A stretch of DNA of 64,000 bases from Bradyrhizobium guangxiense (GTDB taxonomy: Bacteria; Pseudomonadota; Alphaproteobacteria; Rhizobiales; Xanthobacteraceae): assembly GCF_004114915.1 (NCBI RefSeq), contig NZ_CP022219.1, positions 2,572,501 through 2,636,500 on the forward strand, read 5' to 3'. Below are positions 1 to 10,694 of the stretch, one piece after another. Position numbers and translations under genes: made by a program. The notes below the pieces were generated by a model, which was not told where the DNA came from, searched no databases, and saw only the letters and a program-made list of their open reading frames with translations. How positions within the stretch are numbered: the first letter of the stretch is position 1; every line of letters begins with the position of its first letter.

Positions 1-61
1 TCTCGTCCTTCACGGGGCAGGCGTCGGCGTCGACATAGATGCGGGTGGGAGTGTCGGTCAT
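1..61 (-). CDS. YaiI/YqxD family protein (DUF188, UPF0178), 5' end only
   Basis: Only the first 20 codons lie in the window; the gene continues off the left edge. The N-terminus reads MTDTPTRIYVDADACPVKDE, and the IYVDADACPVK block is the hallmark start of the UPF0178/DUF188 family, a PIN-like fold with no settled function. The ATG at 59-61 is the only start that gives this canonical N-terminus. It is divergent from the hot-dog gene at 161, with about 100 bp between them for both promoters. The call rests on motif recognition of a short fragment. Confidence 0.8.
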   Translation of the reverse strand, partial: MTDTPTRIYVDADACPVKDE

Positions 62-160
62 TCCGCGCGTGGTACCGCATTCGGGCGGCAAAGGCGAGGG
101 GATTGACCGCTGTTCCCGGGAGCCTACGATCGGCCCCGAAACAATGAGAATGCAGGGAAG

Positions 161-966
161 ATGCCCATGCCGAACCGGCTCGAAACCTACCGCGTCGAGG
201 CCTACAACACCGCCAAACAATCCGAAAACAAGATGCATGACGACACGGTGGCGCGCCGCTTCGGCTTTTCCGGCGGGCTGGTCCCCGGCGTCGACGTCTT
301 CGCCTACATGATGCACGTGCCGGTCGCGCGCTGGGGCCGCGACTTCCTGTCCGCGGGCTGATCGAGGCCCGCTTCATCAAGCCGGTCTATGACGGTGAGA
401 CCGCCGATGTCGATGCCACCGAGCACAACGGCTTGCTGACCATCGAGGTGTTCAGCCGCACCGAGCTCTGCGCGACCGGGACGGCCTCGCTGCCGATGGA
501 GGCGCCGGTGGTAGCATTGAGCGACTATGTCGAAGTCCCCGCTGTCGCCGAGCGCAAGCCGGTCAGTCCTGCGACGTTCGAGATGGGCAAATGGCTCGGC
601 ACGACGCCGCGCCGCTGGGCCGGGCAGGACGCAGCCGACTATCTCGCCGACGTAAGGGAGAAAGATCCGATCTTCGCGCGCGAGGGGCTCGGCCATCCCG
701 GCCTGATCCAGCGCGTCATGAACCGCGTGCTGGTGGACAACACCATCCTGGGTCCTTGGATCCACGTCGGCAGCCGCATGCAGCTGCTATCTGCCGCGCG
801 CGCCGGCGACGAGATCACCGCGCGGGCCAAGGTCACAGCGAATTACGAGAAGAAGGGCCACCGCTTCGTCGAGCTGGACGCGCTCGTCGTCGCCAACGGC
901 ACGACGCCGATCGCGCATTGCCAGCACACCGCGATCTACCAGCCGCGCGAGCAGGCGGCGGCGTAA
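161..966 (+). pseudogene. double hot-dog (MaoC-like) protein, frameshifted
   Basis: Two reading frames join into one protein: 161-357 (MPMPNRLETYRVEAYNTAKQ... ending WGRDFLSAG) and an open frame that resumes near 352 with GLIEARFIKPVYDGE and ends at 966. Adding one C in the run at 350-352 would restore WGRDFLSRGLIEARF, so a single-base deletion explains the break. The N-terminal part (DDTVARRFGFSGGLVPG) looks like the substrate loop of hot-dog thioesterases or hydratases. A second hot-dog-like unit follows near the C-terminus (AGDEITARAKV, HRFVELDALVVANG). The intact product would be about 268 aa and probably acts on an acyl-CoA, but the substrate is unknown. It may be a recent pseudogene or a sequencing error. 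Confidence 0.65.
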
Positions 967-977
967 TCACCGGCAAC

Positions 978-1057
978 GTCATTCCGGGGCGATGCGAAGC
1001 ATCGAACCCGGAATATCGAGATTCCGGGTTCGGTCCTGCGGACCGCCCCGGAATGAC
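978..1057. repeat. palindromic intergenic repeat, type A copy 1
   Basis: Imperfect palindrome whose outer arms read GTCATTCCGGGGCG and CGCCCCGGAATGAC. Inner inverted segments pair around CCGGAAT and ATTCCGG. It lies between two convergent genes, the hot-dog gene and the molybdenum hydroxylase gene. Copies with the same outer arms occur at 5477 and 14153, so this is a dispersed REP-like element that can form a strong hairpin in RNA from either strand. Confidence 0.85.
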
Positions 1058-1118
1058 GAGGTGAGACTTAGAGTAGGCGACAAGTCCGGCCATGACGGCG
1101 GAATGCGTGTGCGCCCCC

Positions 1119-3491
1119 TCACGCCGCCTTGGCCTTCGCCTCCTGGATCGCGCGCCAGACGCGCTCCGGTGTCAGCGGCATGTCGATGTGCTTGATGCCG
1201 TAATCCGAGAGCGCATCGAGCACCGCGTTCACCACCGTCGACAGGCTGCCGGCGCAACCGGCTTCGCCGCAGCCCTTGCTGCCGAGTGGATTGGTCGTGG
1301 CTGGCACCGGATGATCGCCGATCGTCATGTTGGGGACGTCCTCGGCGCGCGGCAGGGCGTAGTCCATCAGCGAACCCGTGATCGGCTGGCCGCTCTCGTC
1401 GTAGCGGATGTGCTCCATCAGCGCCTGGCCGATGCCCTGAACCACACCGCCATGGAGCTGGCCCGCGACCAGCAGCGGGTTGATCACCGTGCCGAAATCG
1501 TTGACCGCGCTATAGCGCACGATCTGCACCACGCCGGTCTCTGGATCGATCTCGACCTCGGCGACGTGGCAGCCGTTCGGGAACGCCGAGGCGACCGGTT
1601 CGCTGGTGTGATCGACGTCGAGGCTGTCAGGCACGCCCTCCGGCATCTTGCCGTCGTGCAGGCGCTTGGCGAGCTCCATGATGTCGATGCTGCGATCGGT
1701 GCCGGCGATCGTGAAGCTGCCGCCTTCGAATTCGATGTCGGCTTCGGACGCCTCCAGCATGTGCGCCGCGGCGCGCTTGCCCTTCTCGATGACGAGCTTT
1801 GCAGCGCCCACGATTGCCTGGCCGGTCGCGGTGATCGAGCGCGAGCCGCCGGTGCCGTTGCCGGTGTGGACGATGTCGCTGTCGCCCTGGACGAGCTTGA
1901 TGTTCTCGAAGGGAACCCCGAGCTGCGCGCTCAGCACCTGCGCGAACGGGGTGGCATGGCCCTGGCCGTAATCGAGCGTGCCGGTGATGAGCTGCACGGT
2001 GCCGTCAGCATCGAACACGATCTTGCCGAGCTCGGGGCTCGGCGGCGCGGTGACCTCGAGATAGGAGCCGACGGCGATGCCGCGCAGCTTGCCCGCCTTC
2101 TTGCTCTCCTTCTTGCGCTTGGCGAAGTTCTCGTGGTCGGAGATTTCGAGCGCCTTGTTGAACACGGCCTGGAAGTCGCCGCTATCATAGGTGACGCCGG
2201 AGGAGGCCGCGAACGGGATCTGGCTCGGCTTGATGAAGTTGCGCTTGCGCAAGGTCAGCCGGTTGATGCCCATCTCGTCGGCGGCGCGGTCGATCAGTCG
2301 CTCCATGTAATAGTTCGCCTCGGGCCGGCCGGCGCCGCGATAGGCGCCCATCAGCGTGGTGTTGGTCAGCACCACCTTGATGTCGACGCCCATCAGCGGC
2401 GTGCGGTAGACGCTGGAAAAGTTCTTGCCGGTGTTGAGCGACAGCGGGCCGGGCGCGACGCCGGTGATGTAGGCACCGACATTGCCATAGCCGGACAGCT
2501 TGGCCGCGAGGAAATGCCCCTCGGCGTCGAGCGCGAGCTCGGCGTGGATCTTCTGCGCGCGGCCGTGGCTGTCGGAGAGGAAGGCGGTCGAGCGCTCGTC
2601 GAGCCACTTCACCGGGCGGCCCAGCGCCTTGGCCGCGTACAGGATGCACATGTATTCGGGATAGTTGATGTTCTTCATGCCGAAGGAGCCGCCGACATTG
2701 GCGGTGAGGATGCGCACCTTCTCGTTCGGCACTTTCAGGTTCTTGGCGAGGTTGGCGCGGTTGCCGGCCACGCCCTGCGTCGGGACCTGAAGCGTGTAGC
2801 GCTCGGTCTTCTTGTCGTAGGAGGCAAGGCCGACGCGCGGCTCCATCGAGACCACGGCGACACGGGTGTTCTCGATGTCGATCCTGGTGACATGGGCGGC
2901 GCTGGCAAAGGCCGCGTTGACCTTGTCCATGTCGCCGTAGTGATAGTCGAGGACGACATTGTTAGGGATGTGGTCATAAAGCTGCGGCGCGCCGGGCTTG
3001 GCGGCTTCGTCGGGATCGGTCACCGCGGGCAGCGGCTCGACGTCGAGCTCGACCGCCTCGGCAGCATCGCGGGCCTGCGCCAGCGTCTCGGCCACCACGA
3101 AGGCGACGGGATCGCCGACGAAGCGGACCTTGTCGGTTGCGAGCGGCTGACGGTTGGTCTGCAGCAGGGGCGAGCCGTCGCGGCTCTTTAGCGGCAGGCC
3201 GCAGGTGAAGGGACCGTAGCCGGCGGCGTCGAGGTCCTTGCCGGTCCAGACGCCCAGCACGCCCGGCATCGCCTTGGCGGCGTCAATGCCGATGCCACGG
3301 ATGGTGCCATGGGCATGGGTGGAACGGACGACCACGGCATAGGCCTGGCCGGGCAGGTTGAAATCGTCGGTGTAGCGGCCCTTGCCGCGCACCAGCGTGT
3401 CGTCCTCCTTGCGGCGGACGGGCTGCCCGACGCCATATTTTTGCAGTGCAATAGCGTTTTCGAGCGTGGACGATTTGGTGTGTTCTTGCAT
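1119..3491 (-). CDS. xanthine dehydrogenase family molybdopterin-binding subunit (CoxL-like)
   Basis: 790-aa large subunit of a molybdenum hydroxylase. It has the N-terminal a/b hammerhead region (VGQPVRRKEDDTLVRGKGRYTDD), GGSFGMK, the AYRGAGR loop of form II CoxL-like proteins, and a C-terminal GCGEAG that carries the catalytic Glu. It would hydroxylate an organic substrate using a MoCo with electrons leaving through FeS and FAD subunits. No CoxM or CoxS gene is adjacent, so the partners must be elsewhere. Start chosen at MQEHTK (3491), with an AGG element upstream; an in-frame MPAFQV start eight codons earlier has no clear ribosome site. It is divergent from the Ppx/GppA gene. The substrate cannot be predicted. 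Confidence 0.9.
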   Translation of the reverse strand: MQEHTKSSTLENAIALQKYGVGQPVRRKEDDTLVRGKGRYTDDFNLPGQAYAVVVRSTHAHGTIRGIGIDAAKAMPGVLGVWTGKDLDAAGYGPFTCGLPLKSRDGSPLLQTNRQPLATDKVRFVGDPVAFVVAETLAQARDAAEAVELDVEPLPAVTDPDEAAKPGAPQLYDHIPNNVVLDYHYGDMDKVNAAFASAAHVTRIDIENTRVAVVSMEPRVGLASYDKKTERYTLQVPTQGVAGNRANLAKNLKVPNEKVRILTANVGGSFGMKNINYPEYMCILYAAKALGRPVKWLDERSTAFLSDSHGRAQKIHAELALDAEGHFLAAKLSGYGNVGAYITGVAPGPLSLNTGKNFSSVYRTPLMGVDIKVVLTNTTLMGAYRGAGRPEANYYMERLIDRAADEMGINRLTLRKRNFIKPSQIPFAASSGVTYDSGDFQAVFNKALEISDHENFAKRKKESKKAGKLRGIAVGSYLEVTAPPSPELGKIVFDADGTVQLITGTLDYGQGHATPFAQVLSAQLGVPFENIKLVQGDSDIVHTGNGTGGSRSITATGQAIVGAAKLVIEKGKRAAAHMLEASEADIEFEGGSFTIAGTDRSIDIMELAKRLHDGKMPEGVPDSLDVDHTSEPVASAFPNGCHVAEVEIDPETGVVQIVRYSAVNDFGTVINPLLVAGQLHGGVVQGIGQALMEHIRYDESGQPITGSLMDYALPRAEDVPNMTIGDHPVPATTNPLGSKGCGEAGCAGSLSTVVNAVLDALSDYGIKHIDMPLTPERVWRAIQEAKAKAA

Positions 3492-3702
3492 GGAATTGAC
3501 CTGAAAAGCCGGCATTTGCGCATTTTCGCGGCAGCGGGGGACCGGACACCCCTGAGATAGCCCACCACCCGGTTCACGACAACGCACGAATGGGCATGGT
3601 CCCATGTGATGCGTTGTTGCGCAGGCCTGCCGCGCTGCTAATGTTTCAGGCGAAAAAGCAATTCCTGACCGGCCCGACCGCGGCCTCGGAAAGACAGTTT
3701 GT

Positions 3703-4776
3703 ATGAATGACCACACGCGGCTCCGCGACGGCCATGCGCCGCACGGTGAGCTGGAGGGGTCGATGGCGGCGGTGGCGTTAGCCACCGCACCGGCCGTCGG
3801 CGCGCAGGCGCCGGGAACCGGCGTCTATGCGGCGTTGGACCTCGGCACCAACAATTGCAGGCTGCTGATCGCCTGTCCGACCCAGGACGGCTTTCGCGTC
3901 GTCGATTCCTTCTCGCGCATCATCCGGCTCGGGGAGGGCGTCTCGGCGACCGGCTCGATCAGCGACGCCGCGATCGAGCGCGCCATCGCCGCGCTCAGCA
4001 TCTGCCGCGACAAGATCAATTTGCGGAAAGCGCGCCGGCTGCGGCTGATCGCAACTGAGGCTTGCCGCGCCGCCTCGAATGCGGAAGGTTTCCGCAGCCG
4101 GGTTGCGGCCGAGACCGGCATCGAGCTGGAGGTGATCGACCGCGAGACCGAGGCCGCGCTCGCGGTGCTCGGCTGCTCGCCGCTGGTCGACCCGCGGGGA
4201 CGCGGCGCGATCCTGTTCGACATCGGCGGCGGCTCGACCGAGCTGGTGCGGATCGAGCGCGACCCGGAAAATCCGGAGCCGCGCATCAAGGCCTGGATGT
4301 CGATCCCCTATGGCGTGGTCACGCTCGCCGAGCAGTTCGGCGGACGCGACGTCACGCCGGAGATCTACGCTGCGATGGAGCAGGAGGTCGCAAACCACGT
4401 CGCGCCGTTCGCGGAAGTGCACGGCCGCGATCTCACTGAGATGCACCTGCTCGGCACGTCGGGCACGGTGACGACGCTCGCCGGCATCCATCTCAACCTC
4501 GCGCGCTACGACCGCCGCCGCATCGATAGCATCTGGATGAACGATGCCGATATCACCGCGACCATCAACAAGCTGCTCGGCATGAGCTACGAGGAGCGCG
4601 CCAACAACAGTTGCATCAGCGTCGAGCGCGCCGATCTCGTGCTCGCCGGCTGCGCCATTCTCGACGCAATCCGCCGCGCCTTTCCGCTGCCGCGCCTGCG
4701 CGTCGCCGACCGGGGCCTGCGCGAAGGCATGCTGGTCGAGATGATGCGCGAGGACGGCGCGCTCAGGAGCTGGTGA
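3703..4776 (+). CDS. ppx: Ppx/GppA exopolyphosphatase family protein
   Basis: 357 aa with the ASKHA-type phosphatase fold: phosphate-1 loop [13 protein letters not shown] after a poorly conserved 40-residue lead, the EAALAVLG segment, phosphate-2 loop [11 protein letters not shown], and a later [13 protein letters not shown]. The family hydrolyses polyphosphate or converts pppGpp to ppGpp; these cannot be told apart by eye. At about 350 aa it is the short form lacking the C-terminal HD-like domain of E. coli Ppx. The stop is 1 bp before the rlmE start, so the two are translationally linked. An alternative start at 3763 (MAAVAL) would still keep the whole domain. Confidence 0.9.
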   Translation: MNDHTRLRDGHAPHGELEGSMAAVALATAPAVGAQAPGTGVYAALDLGTNNCRLLIACPTQDGFRVVDSFSRIIRLGEGVSATGSISDAAIERAIAALSICRDKINLRKARRLRLIATEACRAASNAEGFRSRVAAETGIELEVIDRETEAALAVLGCSPLVDPRGRGAILFDIGGGSTELVRIERDPENPEPRIKAWMSIPYGVVTLAEQFGGRDVTPEIYAAMEQEVANHVAPFAEVHGRDLTEMHLLGTSGTVTTLAGIHLNLARYDRRRIDSIWMNDADITATINKLLGMSYEERANNSCISVERADLVLAGCAILDAIRRAFPLPRLRVADRGLREGMLVEMMREDGALRSW

Positions 4777-4777
4777 G

Positions 4778-5464
4778 ATGGCGAAAGACACCACCGGCCG
4801 CTTGCACGTCCAGGTCAAGACCGGCGGCAAGCGCAAATTGTCGTCGAAGCTGTGGCTGGAGCGGCAGCTCAACGATCCCTATGTGGCCAAGGCCAAGGCG
4901 GCGGGCTATCGCTCGCGCGCGGCGTTCAAGCTCTTGGAGATGGACGACAAGTTTCGGCTCTTGAAGCCCGGCATGGCCGTGGTCGATCTCGGCGCGGCGC
5001 CCGGCGGCTGGAGCCAGATCGCAGCGAAGCGCGTCGGCTCGACGGAAGGCAAGGGCAAGGTCGTCGCGATCGATCTGCTGGAGATGCCCGAGATTCCCGG
5101 CGTCGACTTCGCGCAGCTCGACTTCATGGACAACGACGCACCGGAGAAGCTCACGGCGATGCTGGGCGGCAAGGCCGACGTCGTGATGTCCGACATGGCC
5201 GCCAACACCACCGGCCACCGCAAGACCGACCAGCTCCGCATCGTCGGCCTGGTCGAGACCGCGGCGGCCTTTGCCTGCGACGTGCTCAAGCCCGGCGGCA
5301 CGTTCCTGGCAAAGACGTTCCAGAGCGGCGCCGACGCCGAGCTGCTGGCCCAGCTCAAGCGCGACTTCGCCACCGTGCGTCACGTCAAGCCGGCGGCGAG
5401 CCGGCAGGATTCCTCGGAACGCTACGTGCTGGCGACGGGATTTCGGGGCGGAGGAACGGCGTAG
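4778..5464 (+). CDS. rlmE: 23S rRNA (uridine-2'-O) methyltransferase RlmE (FtsJ)
   Basis: 228 aa RrmJ/FtsJ enzyme that 2'-O-methylates U2552 in the A loop of 23S rRNA. The SAM site is [13 protein letters not shown] (residues 68-80). The catalytic K-D-K-E tetrad is visible as K51 (AAFKL), D139 (MSDMA), K179 (LAKTF) and E214 (SSERY). The N-terminal 25 residues are basic ([16 protein letters not shown]) and probably bind rRNA. The start follows the upstream stop by 1 bp, so it is in an operon with the Ppx/GppA gene, a common alphaproteobacterial pair. A type A palindromic repeat follows the stop. Confidence 0.96.
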   Translation: MAKDTTGRLHVQVKTGGKRKLSSKLWLERQLNDPYVAKAKAAGYRSRAAFKLLEMDDKFRLLKPGMAVVDLGAAPGGWSQIAAKRVGSTEGKGKVVAIDLLEMPEIPGVDFAQLDFMDNDAPEKLTAMLGGKADVVMSDMAANTTGHRKTDQLRIVGLVETAAAFACDVLKPGGTFLAKTFQSGADAELLAQLKRDFATVRHVKPAASRQDSSERYVLATGFRGGGTA

Positions 5465-5476
5465 CCGCGTACTCCC

Positions 5477-5581
5477 GTCATTCCGGCGCGCCTCGAAGAG
5501 GCGAGCCCGGAATCCATTTTCCAACACGTTCTGCGGCGCGATGGATTCCGGGTTCGATGCTGCGCATCGCCCCGGAATGAC
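5477..5581. repeat. palindromic intergenic repeat, type A copy 2
   Basis: Begins GTCATTCCGGCGCG and ends CGCCCCGGAATGAC, with internal arms GGAATCCAT and ATGGATTCC. It lies between the convergent ends of rlmE and the MFS gene, the same kind of position as copy 1. It could act as a bidirectional transcript end or exonuclease block. Confidence 0.85.
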
Positions 5582-5592
5582 CGAGGAGGTAT

Positions 5593-7083
5593 TCACCCCA
5601 GCCGCTGATCCCGGACGTTTTGCGTATCCTCGGACGCCGCCTTGACCGCGGCCTTCTCTGCGCCCTTGCCGGCGCCCTTGCGGCTCGCGATCTCCACCGC
5701 CTTGCGGCCGGAGATCTCGTGGCCGGCATCTGCAGGCATTTGCCAGAAGAACCAGCTCGACGCCGCCGAGGTCAGCGCGACCACGACGAAGGCTGGGGCG
5801 AACACGGTGGCATCGATCTCGCTGACATGGTGGAACCACATCGTCGTTTCCACGCAGGCTGCGCCGACGGCAACGCCTGCGGAGACCGCCAGCTGCTGGT
5901 TGACGCTGACGAGCGTGGTGGCCCGGCTCATCTGCGCGGTTTCGACGTCGGCGTAGGCGACCGTGTTGATCGCGGTGAACTCCAGCGAGCGGAAGAAGCC
6001 GCCGACCACCAGGATGACCATGATGATGAGCAGCGGCGTCGTCACCGTGAACAGCGCGCAGACGGCGAGGAAGAACGCGCTGACAATCGAGTTCACCGTC
6101 ATCAGATTGCGGAAGCCGAAGGTGCGGATGAGGCGTGCCGCCAGTGTCTTCATGCCCATAGCGCCGAGCGAGGAGGCGAAGGTGACGAGGCCGGAATGGA
6201 ACGGCGACAGCCCGAAGCCGATCTGCATCAGGAGCGGCAACAGGAACGGCAGCGCGCCGATGCCGAGCCGGAACATGAAGCCGCCAAACACGGCCGCGCG
6301 TAGCGTCGGCAGCTTCAGGAGCGAGAAGTCGAGCACCGGCGAGCCCGTGCGGCGGGCGTGCAGGACATACAGTGTCATCGAGATCGCACCGCCCACGACC
6401 AGGGCGGCCACCGTGCTCCAAGGCAGGAGATTCAGTCCGGCAACGGAGAGGCCGAACGCGATGCCGGCAAGCCCGATGCCGGCCAGCACCATGCCGTAGA
6501 GATCGAACGGCTCCTGAGTCTCACTCTTGATGGGATCGATGAAGCGCAGCGCCATGAAGATGCCGAGCAGCCCGATCGGGATGTTGATCAGGAAGATCCA
6601 GTGCCAGGACGCATAGGTGGTGATGAAGCCGCCGAGCGGCGGGCCGATCACCGGGCCGATCAGGGCAGGGACCGTCACCCAGGCCATGGCATTGACCAGC
6701 GCGCTCTTGTCGACCGAGCGCAGCAGCACGAGGCGCCCGACCGGCGTCATCATCGCGCCGCCCATGCCTTGCAGGATGCGCGCGAACACGAAATCAGTGA
6801 CCGAGGTCGAGAGCGCGCAGCCGACCGAGCCGACCATGAACACGCCGACTGCGATCGCGAACACCATCCGCGCGCCGAACCGGTCGGCGGTCCAGCCACT
6901 CGCCGGAATGAACACCGCGAGCGACAGCAGATAGGAGGTGATCGCGAGCTTCAGGGTCAGTGGGCTGGTGCCGATGTCGGCCGCGATCGCCGGCAGCGAG
7001 GTGGCGATGACGGTCGAATCCATGTTCTCCATGAAGAGAGCAGTGGCCACGATCAGCGGGATGACGCGTTGCTTGTCGACCAT
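5593..7083 (-). CDS. MFS transporter, DHA2 (EmrB/QacA-like) family
   Basis: 496 aa inner-membrane protein with about 14 predicted membrane helices. Conserved features are the TM1 segment FMENMDSTVIATSLPAIA, motif A (GWTADRFGARMVF) between helices 2 and 3, and a helix-5 region (WVTVPALIGPVIGPPLGGFI) with the GP-rich antiporter motif C. The family exports drugs or toxic compounds by proton antiport. The start at MVDKQR gives the usual short cytoplasmic N-terminus; upstream in-frame codons look non-coding. The C-terminal tail is Lys/Ala-rich (RKGAGKGAEKAAVKAA). There is no periplasmic adaptor (EmrA-like) gene beside it. Confidence 0.9.
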   Translation of the reverse strand: MVDKQRVIPLIVATALFMENMDSTVIATSLPAIAADIGTSPLTLKLAITSYLLSLAVFIPASGWTADRFGARMVFAIAVGVFMVGSVGCALSTSVTDFVFARILQGMGGAMMTPVGRLVLLRSVDKSALVNAMAWVTVPALIGPVIGPPLGGFITTYASWHWIFLINIPIGLLGIFMALRFIDPIKSETQEPFDLYGMVLAGIGLAGIAFGLSVAGLNLLPWSTVAALVVGGAISMTLYVLHARRTGSPVLDFSLLKLPTLRAAVFGGFMFRLGIGALPFLLPLLMQIGFGLSPFHSGLVTFASSLGAMGMKTLAARLIRTFGFRNLMTVNSIVSAFFLAVCALFTVTTPLLIIMVILVVGGFFRSLEFTAINTVAYADVETAQMSRATTLVSVNQQLAVSAGVAVGAACVETTMWFHHVSEIDATVFAPAFVVVALTSAASSWFFWQMPADAGHEISGRKAVEIASRKGAGKGAEKAAVKAASEDTQNVRDQRLG

Positions 7084-7177
7084 GACGGATTGGTAATGAA
7101 AATCGGAAGGAGGGGCGCGGTTCGGCTTATCACCGCCGCCTGCTCCCGACCATTGCGGATCGACGCATGGCACCTAA

Positions 7178-8968
<1,791 letters not shown>

Positions 8969-8990
8969 TTCGTTCGCCCCATTCTCGGTG

Positions 8991-9085
8991 TCGTCGCCCG
9001 CGAAGGCGGGCGATCCAGTACGCCGCGGCCTCTCGGTTCAATATTCTCAGAGTGCTGGATGCCCCCGCCTTCGCGGGGCATGATA
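8991..9085. repeat. palindromic intergenic repeat, type B
   Basis: Starts with a small hairpin (CGCCCGCGAAGGCGGGCG) then GATCCAG. After a spacer it ends with CTGGAT and a second hairpin (GCCCCCGCCTTCGCGGGGC). The two halves are inverted relative to each other. It follows the guaB stop and differs in sequence from the type A copies. Confidence 0.75.
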
Positions 9086-9117
9086 GTGCGTTTGTGGCGC
9101 GCGCGTGCCTCCAACTC

Positions 9118-9195
9118 GTCATTGCGAGCGAAGCGAAGCAATCCAGTCCTTTTGGTATTGACGCCGCGGGATTGCTTCGCTTCGCTCGCAACGAC
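9118..9195. repeat. palindromic intergenic repeat, type C
   Basis: A palindrome with 27-bp arms and one mismatch. The left arm begins GTCATTGCGAGCGAAGCG and the right arm ends CGCTTCGCTCGCAACGAC, with a loop of about 24 bp. It sits 18 bp before the start of the next gene, so a transcript from guaB would carry type B and type C hairpins just ahead of the oxidoreductase ribosome site. Confidence 0.85.
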
Positions 9196-9213
9196 AGAAA
9201 ATTGGAGGAAGCC

Positions 9214-10236
9214 ATGTCCCAGGCAAAACGCATCGTTCTCGCCGCGCGTCCCGTCGGTGAACCCAAATCGTCTGATTTCCGTTTGGAGGAATTCGCCGTT
9301 CCGACACCGGGACAGGGCGAAGTTCTGCTGCGGACGATCTGGCTGTCGCTCGATCCCTATATGCGCGGGCGCATGAGCGAGGGGCCGTCCTACGCAGCTC
9401 CGGTGCCGGTCGGCGGCGTGATGGAGGGCGAGGCGGTCAGCGAGGTCGCGGCCTCAAACAATCCCGATTTCGCGGTCGGCGACATCGTGCGCATCCGCTC
9501 CGGCTGGCAGACGCACGCGATCTCGAACGGCAAGGGCCTGATCAAGGTCGATCCCAAGCTCGGGCCGATCTCGACCTCGATCGGCGTGCTCGGCATGCCC
9601 GGCATGACCGCCTACCCCGGCCTGCTCGACATCGGCAAGCCGCAAGCAGGCGAGACCGTCGTCGTTGCCGGCGCTTCCGGCGCGGTCGGCTCGGCGGTGG
9701 GGCAGATCGCCAGGATCAAGGGCGCACGCGCGGTCGGCATCGCCGGTGGCAAGGACAAATGCGACTACGTGGTCAAGGAGCTCGGCTTCGACGCCTGCAT
9801 CGATCACCGCGACCCTGATCTCGCCGCCAAGCTGAAGGACGCCTGCCCGAAAGGCATCGACGTCTATTTCGAGAATGTCGGCGGCGCGGTGTTCGAGGCG
9901 GTGTTCCCGCTGCTCAATCCGTTTGCGCGCGTGCCGGTGTGCGGCCTGATCGCGCACTACAACGACACCGAGGCTAAGCCGCCGAAATGGGCCGCATCCC
10001 TGATGCGCGCAACGCTCACCAAGCGGCTGACCTTCCGCGGCTTCATCGTCTCCGACTTCGCCGCGCGCCATGGCGACTTCCTGCGCGACATGTCCGGCTG
10101 GGTTCGCGACGGCAAGGTCAAATACAAGGAGTTCGTGACCGAGGGCCTGGAGAGTGCGCCCGGCGCCTTCATGGGCCTGCTGAAGGGCGCCAATTTCGGC
10201 AAGCAACTGGTCCGGGTCGGCCCGGACAAGGCCTGA
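9214..10236 (+). CDS. NADP-dependent oxidoreductase, MDR family (CurA/leukotriene B4 reductase type)
   Basis: 340 aa zinc-free medium-chain reductase. The N-terminal GroES-like part contains LDPYMRGRMS, typical of the CurA/PTGR subgroup. The Rossmann part has VVVAGASGAVGSAVGQIAKI-type NADPH binding at about residues 150-165, followed by IDVYFENVGG. Relatives reduce alpha,beta-unsaturated carbonyls using NADPH. The ATG at 9214 has GGAGGAA upstream. It follows guaB after two palindromic repeats and is probably transcribed separately. The physiological substrate is unknown. Confidence 0.92.
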   Translation: MSQAKRIVLAARPVGEPKSSDFRLEEFAVPTPGQGEVLLRTIWLSLDPYMRGRMSEGPSYAAPVPVGGVMEGEAVSEVAASNNPDFAVGDIVRIRSGWQTHAISNGKGLIKVDPKLGPISTSIGVLGMPGMTAYPGLLDIGKPQAGETVVVAGASGAVGSAVGQIARIKGARAVGIAGGKDKCDYVVKELGFDACIDHRDPDLAAKLKDACPKGIDVYFENVGGAVFEAVFPLLNPFARVPVCGLIAHYNDTEAKPPKWAASLMRATLTKRLTFRGFIVSDFAARHGDFLRDMSGWVRDGKVKYKEFVTEGLESAPGAFMGLLKGANFGKQLVRVGPDKA

Positions 10237-10246
10237 TACGGCCGCT

Positions 10247-10266
10247 TCCGCCCGAGGTGGGGCGGA
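10247..10266 (+). terminator. short GC hairpin after the oxidoreductase gene
   Basis: TCCGCCC and GGGCGGA form a perfect 7-bp stem with a 6-nt loop, 10 bp after the stop codon. There is no T-run, so termination activity is uncertain. A second hairpin (CACACCTG / CAGGTGTG) follows at 10295-10324, upstream of the small membrane gene. Confidence 0.4.
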
Positions 10267-10387
10267 TATGGTTAACGAAGAGTGACCGATCGGCCACACC
10301 TGTTCCGCAAAAGCCGCAGGTGTGACCGCCGCTTCATTGACCCCAGGGCGAAGACGTTGAATCATCGCGCATATTTTAGGTGCTGCG

Positions 10388-10681
10388 ATGTTAGAGATTG
10401 GTTTTTTCTGCGTAATCCTGCTGGCCGCCGGCTATTGGACCACCATGTTCGTCATGGGCCGCCGCGACGACGTCATCCATGGCAAGTTCGTCCGCTTCGA
10501 TGAGAGGGACGATCTTACCCGTCTCGCCATGCCGGCGCCGCCGCCATTCCCGACGCGTCCGGTCAAGACCGCGCCTGTCAGGCAACCGGCTGCCAATGAT
10601 CTCGCGGCCAAGCCCGTGAACAGCGCAGCGCTGCAATCCCTGCTCGCCGCGATCCAGCAGGACCTCAAGAGCGTCGCCTGA
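10388..10681 (+). CDS. small single-pass membrane protein, unknown function
   Basis: 97 aa. Residues 1-22 (MLEIGFFCVILLAAGYWTTMFV) form one hydrophobic helix. A charged stretch follows (GRRDDVIHGKFVRFDERDD), then a Pro/Ala-rich linker (PAPPPFPTRPVKTAPVRQ) and a short helix (AALQSLLAAIQQDLKS). I recognise no family. The codon usage matches its neighbours, and the ATG is preceded by a weak TAGGTG site. It is convergent with the phosphoesterase gene, with 13 bp between the stops. Confidence 0.65.
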   Translation: MLEIGFFCVILLAAGYWTTMFVMGRRDDVIHGKFVRFDERDDLTRLAMPAPPPFPTRPVKTAPVRQPAANDLAAKPVNSAALQSLLAAIQQDLKSVA

Positions 10682-10694
10682 GCGGCCAAGCGCG

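Noticed and set aside
1092..3191. 699-codon open frame on the plus strand opposite the molybdenum hydroxylase gene
   Set aside because: It is the antisense shadow of a GC-rich gene; composition is Arg/Asp/Ala/Gly-rich with no motifs.
3593..3606. CATGGTCCCATG palindrome in the gap before the Ppx/GppA gene
   Set aside because: Short, no second copy and no regulator nearby; expected by chance in a window this long.
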